Positions 1 to 3,977 of a DNA stretch of 8,004 nt are shown piece after piece. Location of the stretch: contig JAGVIF010000057.1 of the NCBI GenBank assembly GCA_020056205.1, forward strand, positions 1 to 8,004, written 5' to 3'. A model generated the notes under the pieces. That model was not told the DNA's origin and did no database searches. It was given only the letters and a program-made list of their open reading frames with translations. Source of the stretch: Lentisphaeria bacterium (lineage in GTDB: Bacteria; Verrucomicrobiota; Lentisphaeria; Victivallales; GWF2-50-93). The position numbers and the translations under genes were made by a program. Within the stretch, counting starts at the first letter, position 1. Each line of letters opens with the position of its first letter.

Positions 1-259
1 CTGTCGCGGTGGCTTTGGATTGTATATATCCCGCGCTGTCCGTAGTGTTTATCCAATTTGTCCAATCCTTTTTGCACTCTCTGCTTATTTGTGACATGAA
101 TTCTTCAGTCGCATCTGCCGAATAGCTTTCCGCCATGGCGTCGCGGATGGAGTTGAAGCCAACCGGGAATAGAGCCATCACGCCTGTTATTCCTATTGCG
201 ACCACGGCAAGAGCCAAAGCAATTTCCACCATGTTGAAAAAATACTTTATCCTTCTCAT
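1..259 (-). CDS. Pilin-like (type IV pilin/pseudopilin) protein, 5' part only
   Basis: The frame is open for 86 codons from the ATG at 257-259 and leaves the window at position 1, so the C-terminus is not visible. The N-terminus has a short basic leader (MRRIKYF) followed by FNMVEIALALAVVAIGITGV. That is the type IV pilin/pseudopilin pattern: F at mature +1, Glu at +5 (residue 12) and a hydrophobic helix to about residue 32. The following MALFPVGFN matches the LFPVG/LLPVG signature common after the helix in pilin-like proteins of Verrucomicrobia, Lentisphaerae and Planctomycetes (family knowledge). Such proteins form type II secretion pseudopili or type IV pili in the inner membrane and periplasm. 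The usual Gly at -1 of the peptidase site is replaced by Phe7, which is odd. The start is fixed by a strong Shine-Dalgarno (GGAGGTG) 6 nt upstream. Whether it is a major pilin, minor pilin or pseudopilin cannot be told. Confidence 0.8.
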   Translation of the reverse strand, partial: MRRIKYFFNMVEIALALAVVAIGITGVMALFPVGFNSIRDAMAESYSADATEEFMSQISRECKKDWTNWINTTDSAGYIQSKATAT

Positions 260-265
260 TTTTCA

Positions 266-272
266 CACCTCC
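266..272 (-). promoter_or_regulatory. Ribosome binding site of the pilin-like gene
   Basis: GGAGGTG on the minus strand, separated by 6 nt from the ATG at 257-259. It is a near-perfect anti-Shine-Dalgarno match and decides the start of a gene whose 3' end is outside the window. Confidence 0.8.
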
Positions 273-313
273 GTAACGACTAATTTTTCCACTATTACAA
301 ATGCTTCAAGCAC

Positions 314-342
314 ATTCTATACCAAGAAAGAAGATAATTCAA
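314..342 (-). promoter_or_regulatory. Probable sigma-70 type promoter of the pilin-like gene
   Basis: On the minus strand, a -35 box TTGAAT (337-342) and a -10 box TAGAAT (314-319; 5/6 to consensus) are separated by 17 bp. Transcription would start near 307, giving a leader of about 48 nt before the ATG. The match is by eye and no start site is known. Confidence 0.55.
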
Positions 343-372
343 GAGGCAATTGCAAAATTGTTTCTTTTTGAA

Positions 373-484
373 CTGATTTCAAAGTTGGAGTTCACGGCTT
401 TAGCGTGTTTTCCGAGTGCGTTGAATGCACGCTGAAGCTGTGAACTCCAACAGGTTACTCCGGAGTTCGGAGTTTTGAAATCAG
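373..484. repeat. Nested palindromic element (MITE/REP-like)
   Basis: The outer arms CTGATTTCAAA (373-383) and TTTGAAATCAG (474-484) are perfect 11-bp inverted repeats. Inside them a 23-bp stem (385-407 with 428-450; 21 matches, the two mismatches being G-U compatible) encloses a 20-nt loop. A 10-bp perfect palindrome ACTCCGGAGT (457-466) lies in the right part. There is no credible coding frame. The organisation is that of a small non-autonomous palindromic element; its copy number in the genome is unknown. It sits just upstream of the pilin promoter. Confidence 0.7.
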
Positions 485-519
485 CTCTCAAGCCCAAAAC
501 GTAAATATTCGCCGAAAGA

Positions 520-542
520 CCTGTCTGCGTGTAACGCACAGG
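520..542. repeat. Short imperfect hairpin
   Basis: CCTGTCTGCGT (520-530) can pair with ACGCACAGG (534-542) if the CT at 525-526 bulges out; the loop is 3 nt. No T-run follows on either strand, so it is not an obvious terminator. It belongs to the repeat-rich stretch 365-725, which has no gene of its own. Confidence 0.45.
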
Positions 543-615
543 TAAACAGGGTTCGGTGAATAGTTAAGTATTCAGTGAAGTATGCTGCCGGCTTCAAAAC
601 GGCCCCCCAATGTAT

Positions 616-636
616 GCCAGTCTTTCCGAGACTGGC
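616..636. repeat. Perfect hairpin inside the composite repeat
   Basis: GCCAGTCT (616-623) and AGACTGGC (629-636) form a perfect 8-bp stem with a TTCCG loop. The plus-strand side is followed by a pyrimidine-rich TCTTTCTTTT, but no plus-strand gene ends here and the minus-strand side lacks a T-run. It is read as a repeat module rather than a working terminator. Confidence 0.6.
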
Positions 637-645
637 TCTTTCTTT

Positions 646-695
646 TGTCCATTCTTGCCTGCGCGGTGCGCGCAAGCAGGTCGGAAGAACGGACA
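646..695. repeat. Imperfect hairpin inside the composite repeat
   Basis: The outer arms TGTCCATTCTT (646-656) and AAGAACGGACA (685-695) match in 10 of 11 positions. The GC-rich inner arms CCTGCGCG (658-665) and CGCGCAAGCAGG (669-680) pair around a small loop with a 4-nt bulge. It is a structural module of the 554-725 element. Confidence 0.55.
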
Positions 696-719
696 TACTT
701 CAGTGAATATTTACAAAAT

Positions 720-1550
720 TCACCGGTCAAGGCTTGGATCGTTTAAGATGGAGGTAATTTCCGGCGAAGAGAGGATTTGTCTCATTTTTTTCTCGTATTT
801 GAGGCGGGTTCGGTTTCTCACGGTGAACTCAGGATTAAGAACCATTGTGGCGTGGGCGAGGTGATGCGCGTATCCTGCGGCCTCAAACCGGTCAATCGGA
901 TTTGTCCTGTAGCCTCTGTCCATCAACTCGTAATAGATATGTTTTCCGCACGTAACGCCTTCATCAGTTCTCATCGAAAACTTAAGATTTTCTTCGCGGA
1001 GAATTTGCGTGTTATAAATCGCGCAGATCGTCCTGATGTAAAAATCATTTCTTTTTTGACCGGTGAGGTTTCTAATCATTTTTTTCACATCGGTCATCTT
1101 TTTCAAAGTTTCCAGCCACCTCGGCTTGAGGTCAAGCTTTCCGCTGCCGGCGCAGGCATAATCCGCCTCCGAGATTTTCGCAAGCAAAAAATCGAGCCAC
1201 CCCTCCCTGCGGACTATGCTGTCGGAATGCATGGCGATGAAGTATTCGCCGATTGCATTTTCAAGCCCGACATCAAGCCCCGTGCCGTGCGCCCATGAAC
1301 CGCTCCGCATCACCTGCCCTGTTCTTTCGAAAAGCCTTATCCATTTAAGATTTCTCAGGTAATCAAGCGAGGAATCGGCCGAATCATTGTCAACCACTAT
1401 CACTTCATAATCCCTTGCGCCCGTGTATTTTCTGATGCTTCTCAGACAGAGTTTCGTCAATAATTCAGTTTTGTAATTGACGACGCATATCGTAGCCCGT
1501 CCCTTGGAGAGCTCAGTCCGGCTTTCGTTCTTGAATTGTCGGGTAGACAT
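720..1550 (-). CDS. Family 2 (GT-A fold) glycosyltransferase
   Basis: A 276-residue cytoplasmic or membrane-associated enzyme with no clear membrane segment. After an 18-residue leader, the GT2 fold begins with ATICVVNYKTE (residues 19-29), then EVIVVDNDSADSS (49-61), the nucleotide-sugar binding part of the fold. IAMHSDSIV (105-113) occupies the place of the metal-binding DxD motif as HSDS, a variant seen in some rhamnosyltransferase-like GT2 enzymes. AHHLAHAT lies near the C-terminus. Such enzymes transfer a sugar from a nucleotide donor, usually into polysaccharide, O-antigen or protein glycans; donor and acceptor cannot be read here. The ATG at 1548-1550 has AGGA (1560-1563) 9 nt upstream. 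The stop lies inside the terminal repeat of the 554-725 element. The first codons (MSTRQ) and leader copy those of the secreted protein at 7867. It stands alone; the gene upstream ends 67 nt before it. Confidence 0.85.
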   Translation of the reverse strand: MSTRQFKNESRTELSKGRATICVVNYKTELLTKLCLRSIRKYTGARDYEVIVVDNDSADSSLDYLRNLKWIRLFERTGQVMRSGSWAHGTGLDVGLENAIGEYFIAMHSDSIVRREGWLDFLLAKISEADYACAGSGKLDLKPRWLETLKKMTDVKKMIRNLTGQKRNDFYIRTICAIYNTQILREENLKFSMRTDEGVTCGKHIYYELMDRGYRTNPIDRFEAAGYAHHLAHATMVLNPEFTVRNRTRLKYEKKMRQILSSPEITSILNDPSLDR

Positions 1551-1570
1551 TTAATGTCATCCTGTTTTAG
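1536..1570 (-). promoter_or_regulatory. Duplicated start-codon module, copy 1 (glycosyltransferase)
   Basis: This 35-bp block is 32/35 identical to 7853-7887, the same position relative to the start codon of an unrelated gene. On the minus strand it holds CTAAAA, the Shine-Dalgarno AGGATGA, the palindrome GACATTAAATGTC overlapping the ATG, and codons 1-5 (MSTRQ). The three differences are 1542, 1559 and 1564. It may be a translational or operator element, or a mobile 5' segment. Confidence 0.75.
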
Positions 1571-1590
1571 AATACGGGATTGAACGGTTT

Positions 1591-1613
1591 TATGCCCAAC
1601 TGTAATTGGCATA
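1591..1613. promoter_or_regulatory. Small hairpin between the DUF4276 gene and the glycosyltransferase gene
   Basis: TATGCCCAA (1591-1599) pairs with TTGGCATA (1606-1613) with one bulged C and a 6-nt loop. It starts 4 nt after the reconstructed DUF4276 stop (1618-1620) and lies about 40 nt before the glycosyltransferase ATG. On the minus strand it is followed by AAAA rather than a T-run, so it is not a standard terminator. It could be an operator or a leader structure. Confidence 0.4.
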
Positions 1614-1617
1614 TTTT

Positions 1618-2297
1618 CTATGGGCTGCCTGTTGTTGCATAATTTTCAAGCTTCGTCAGCCATTGATTGAAATGAGGGCAGTTGTTTCTTATGCATTTAA
1701 GCCCGATTCTTTTTGCAATTAATGGTCCGTGTAAAGTCTTCCTGTAACCGGGGAATATATTTATAATTCGCTTTGAAGGAGCGGAGTCAGGCCGTTCATT
1801 GATTGCCTCCGGAGAGGGAAAGTAGATAAGATTGATTTAAGCTCTGATTGCTTCCCTCCCTCCGTCATTGCAGATGAAAGTTCATTAGGAGAGGAAAACA
1901 ACCAAGCTTCAAACTCATGAAGAGCGAGAAATGGCAGATAATTTAGAGGAGAATCCATATCTACCGCCATTTGGACTTCAACATGCAAAGCTCGCGGTTC
2001 CCCTCCAGTAGGAGGACGAGTATCCATGCCAGGAAAGTCTTGAGGTAGCCGGTAATAATCCAACATAGTAGTTACAAGGGCATCCCCGGCGCCGCTAAAA
2101 AGGCGAAGAAGATCATTTTTGAACTTTGCATAGTTCGTGACTCCGCCTTTGAAATTAGTACCGTCTTTCACCCGCTTTGTTACAAGCAATGTCGGGGTCA
2201 TAAACAGGTTCTTATTAACAAATGCAGGAACAAGGACATCTTTGACAAAACGTTCTTCGGTCTGTCCTTCGACAAGAATCAGCGCCCGCCTTGTCAT
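1618..2297 (-). pseudogene. DUF4276 family protein, disrupted by a one-base frameshift
   Basis: DUF4276 proteins are about 200-230 residues and TOPRIM-like; they commonly follow an AAA_21/COG4637 ATPase gene. From the ATG at 2295-2297 (MTRRALILVEGQTEERF) the frame shows the family's early EGQTE (residues 10-14), MLDYYRLPQDFPG with D80, and LALHEFEAWLF (124-134, H127 and E130). After about residue 160 (ILSTFP) it leaves the family pattern and stops at 1761. One frame over, the sequence continues without a break as SPEAINERPDSAPSKR, then IINIFPGYRKTLHGPL and CIRNNCPHFNQWLTKLE, to a TAG at 1618-1620. This is the expected DUF4276 C-terminus and restores a protein of about 226 residues. One base is missing near 1814-1821 (minus strand TTTCCCTCTCC). 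It is either a recent mutation or a sequence error. The start is set by the ATGA overlap with the ATPase gene, not by the ATG at 2327. Confidence 0.85.
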
Positions 2298-3388
2298 GGT
2301 CTTGCCCCCAGTAGATTCTTTTCCCACAACTCTCCCAAGGCATAACCGTCCAGCCAGGATCCCATATCTTTCTCATCAAGTTTTTTAAAGACACTCTGAT
2401 CTTCGATCCGATCAACAGCCCATATTGCATCAATGTCAAAATGGTTTACCAGCGTGACAGACTGTGTTGCGACAATAACCTGTGCCTTAGTTGAAGCGGA
2501 TTCAAGAAGTTCGGCAAGCAATGCAACTGCTGCCGGATGGAGACCAAGCTCAGGTTCGTCCAAAAGTATCACAGGAGGCAGCTCTGGTTGAAGAAGCAGG
2601 GCCACAAGACACATGAAACGCAATGTCCCATCAGAAAGGGACGATGCGTTGAAATAGGCGTTACTATCCTTTTCCTTCCATTCAAGACGAATCTTGCCCT
2701 CATTTAATTTTGAAGGAGCCAAACAGAAATCATCGAAGAAAGGAGCAATTTGCCGGATGACATCCCTGATATTGGCGTAATGATCTTGTTTCTTTTGCTG
2801 AAGCCAATAAAGAAATGAGGCCAGATTCTCAGCCTGGGGACGTAAGTGTTGATTGTCATCCAGATCGCAAGTAGCCTTTACCGGAGCAGTGTCGCTCGTG
2901 TCGTGAAAGTGATAGACGTAATAGCTTTCTAAATCCTTGAGCACTTGTCTTGCGCAAATATGATTTTCCCTCTTAAGACCAGATTCTTTGGCATCATTTG
3001 ATATGCGCTTGTCATAAGGCGTCGGATACTTATCCTTTTTGTGATAGCAGGCCCGTTCGGCATCGATAAGTAAATTGTCATCTGCAGTTCCTACAAGTAT
3101 GACTTCATAGGAATTTGATGTATTTCCATCACCACCAAATTCAAGTCGGATTGACATTCCAGGAGATTTTTTGCGGCCAAAGTGAAGCAATGAGTCCGCT
3201 CCTCCTTTTGTGCCGACATAACTCTGGAGCTTCTGATTCACTATTTCTCGTAATAAGCGGAACACCCCGATGAGATTGGATTTTCCCACGCCATTGCTTC
3301 CAATGAAAACATTAAGGTTCCCAAGAACAAGTGTCTGCTCTCGGATAGACTTGAAATTATTTATGGCTATTTTTTCTAATGTGTGCAT
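2294..3388 (-). CDS. AAA_21/COG4637-type ABC-like ATPase, partner of DUF4276
   Basis: A 364-residue predicted cytoplasmic ATPase of the SMC/RecF/OLD-like ABC class. It begins LEKIAINNFKSIREQTL, a typical opening of this class. Walker A is GSNGVGKSN (residues 30-38, K36), the ABC signature is LSDGT (251-255), and Walker B with D-loop is VILLDEPELGLHP (273-285, E278 catalytic). VATQS (306-310) holds the H-switch position, with Gln where many members have His. The domain is complete in one chain and lacks a C-terminal TOPRIM; that role probably falls to the downstream DUF4276 protein, which overlaps it by ATGA (2294-2297) and is likely translationally coupled. Family knowledge: such ATPase plus nuclease-like pairs resemble split OLD systems, several of which defend against phage. 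The ATG at 3386-3388 has AGAGG 4 nt upstream. By eye the unit is more AT-rich than the 3978-7867 operon, which may point to transfer. Confidence 0.88.
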   Translation of the reverse strand: MHTLEKIAINNFKSIREQTLVLGNLNVFIGSNGVGKSNLIGVFRLLREIVNQKLQSYVGTKGGADSLLHFGRKKSPGMSIRLEFGGDGNTSNSYEVILVGTADDNLLIDAERACYHKKDKYPTPYDKRISNDAKESGLKRENHICARQVLKDLESYYVYHFHDTSDTAPVKATCDLDDNQHLRPQAENLASFLYWLQQKKQDHYANIRDVIRQIAPFFDDFCLAPSKLNEGKIRLEWKEKDSNAYFNASSLSDGTLRFMCLVALLLQPELPPVILLDEPELGLHPAAVALLAELLESASTKAQVIVATQSVTLVNHFDIDAIWAVDRIEDQSVFKKLDEKDMGSWLDGYALGELWEKNLLGARP

Positions 3389-3517
3389 TTTTCCTCTTCT
3401 AAATTAAACGAGTAAGCGCAACCCCTTTAATATGGTACAGTTTCAGTTTGAAAAAACAGTCAGGTGCGGCAATCTTGACTCCCAAACCAAACTGACCAGA
3501 AAGGAAAGGGGGTTGTT

Positions 3518-3691
3518 ATGAGATACAAAGATCTGACTATGGAAGGAAGATACACTGTGGAGAAAATGAGTCAAGGAGCTTATTCAAACAAAATGATCGC
3601 TAACCCGTTTTTCGCGCGAAAAACGGGTTACTCAAGGAAAAGAGGCAATGTTTTTTTCCCTGAATCTTGTTTTGGTTCGTTTTCATTTTAA
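3518..3691 (+). pseudogene. Truncated IS30-family transposase, N-terminal remnant
   Basis: The plus-strand frame starting ATG at 3518 reads MRYKDLTMEGRYTVEKMSQG, then AYSNKMIA. This closely follows the N-terminal helix-turn-helix start of IS30-type transposases, which bind the element's ends (pattern MxYKxLTxEERYxIE...MIA). The resemblance ends at about codon 28, where a 30-bp perfect palindrome (3601-3630) begins. The rest of the 57-codon frame looks non-coding. Neither the rest of the HTH nor the DDE catalytic domain is present in the window. The sequence GGAAAGGGG just before the ATG is a plausible old ribosome binding site. The upstream 3400-3517 segment may be the left end of the element, but I could not identify a terminal inverted repeat. 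Confidence 0.7.
3601..3630. repeat. 30-bp perfect palindrome
   Basis: Positions 3601-3615 (TAACCCGTTTTTCGC) are the exact reverse complement of 3616-3630, so all 30 bases are self-complementary, with CGCG at the centre. It sits at the point where the IS30-like transposase frame breaks. It could be a REP-like element, a cruciform or a protein binding site. Confidence 0.85.
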
Positions 3692-3711
3692 GTGGTTTCC
3701 TTTTGTGTTAG

Positions 3712-3775
3712 CCTACATTTTGCGTTTGAGCAGCGCCGCGCACCTACGCCGCGCTACTCAAACGCAAAATGCAGG
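3712..3775. repeat. Long hairpin, ~29-bp stem
   Basis: The left arm 3712-3740 (core CATTTTGCGTTTGAG at 3716-3730) pairs with the right arm 3747-3775 around the 6-nt loop CACCTA. Only about three positions mismatch (3715, 3731, 3737). An open plus-strand frame crosses it but follows the symmetry of the repeat and has no coding character. It is part of a run of palindromic units between 3601 and 3860. Confidence 0.75.
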
Positions 3776-3793
3776 TTTATGCGTCTTCGATTG

Positions 3794-3824
3794 AAAAAAA
3801 GGAGCGCGGGTTTTCCAACCCGCG
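3794..3824 (-). terminator. Probable intrinsic terminator of the 3978-7867 operon
   Basis: On the minus strand, CGCGGGTT, loop GGAA and AACCCGCG form a perfect 8-bp stem (3805-3824). It is followed by CTCC and seven T residues (3794-3800 on the plus strand are all A). It lies about 155 nt after the stop of the large secreted protein and no minus-strand gene lies between. The 4-nt gap between stem and T-run is slightly long. Confidence 0.6.
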
Positions 3825-3837
3825 AGGTTCTTCTGCC

Positions 3838-3857
3838 GGCGGGTAAGAAAACCCGCC
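3838..3857. repeat. Second GC-rich hairpin, terminator-like on the plus strand
   Basis: GGCGGGT (3838-3844) and ACCCGCC (3851-3857) form a perfect 7-bp stem with loop AAGAAA. On the plus strand CTCCGTTATTTTT follows, giving a weak T-tract. The only plus-strand candidate upstream is the IS30 remnant. It competes with an alternative pairing with the neighbouring terminator hairpin. Confidence 0.55.
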
Positions 3858-3977
3858 CTCCGTTATTTTTAAACTCCATTCTATGTTGATTTTCCTAAGT
3901 AAAAAGCAAGATTTTCTATCCGCTCAGATATTTCTATTGGAATGGAATTTCAAAAATTGGCTTTTTGTGGACGATCT

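Larger units (their letters stand above)
554..725. repeat. Composite element bounded by imperfect ~31-bp terminal inverted repeats
   Basis: The left end (554-584) starts CGGTGAAT and ends ATTCAGTGAAGTATG. The right end (694-725) is its inverted counterpart: ATTCACCG closes the element, and CATACTTCAGTGAAT matches the inner part in 14 of 15 positions. A few small indels separate the two blocks. Two further hairpins (616-636 and 646-695) lie inside. There is no transposase frame, so a MITE-like or nested repeat is the best reading. The right end overlaps the end of the glycosyltransferase gene and includes its TGA stop (720-722). Confidence 0.6.
3389..3977. other. 589-bp gap without an intact gene
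   Basis: From left to right it holds the AT-rich upstream region of the ATPase gene (3389-3517, no convincing promoter boxes), the IS30 transposase remnant (3518-3600), a run of strong palindromes and terminator-like hairpins (3601-3860), and 120 bp of featureless AT-rich DNA before the stop of the large secreted protein. The open plus-strand frame 3692-3889 spans the hairpins and is not credible as a gene. Confidence 0.7.

Noticed and set aside
616..646. Hairpin followed by TCTTTCTTTT considered as a plus-strand terminator
   Set aside because: No plus-strand gene lies upstream, and the hairpin sits inside a repeat element.
373..725. CRISPR array or tRNA/small structured RNA in the palindrome-rich stretch
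   Set aside because: The repeats are inverted and differ from one another, with no regular direct repeat and spacer spacing; no tRNA cloverleaf or other known RNA pattern could be recognised by eye.
610..864. Plus-strand open frame over the composite repeat and the end of the glycosyltransferase gene
   Set aside because: It crosses inverted repeats and then reads antisense through a clear GT2 gene, with no domain.
2215..2439. Minus-strand 74-codon frame and the alternative ATG at 2327 for the DUF4276 gene
   Set aside because: The frame is a shadow of the ATPase C-terminus. The 2327 start would overlap the ATPase by over 30 bp and adds residues (MGKESTGGKT) not typical of the family, while the ATGA start at 2297 gives the expected MTRRALILVEG.
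3692..3889. Plus-strand open frame of 65 codons
   Set aside because: It runs through the long hairpin and both terminator-like stems, so its content is dictated by inverted repeats. There is no recognisable domain and no clear ribosome binding site.
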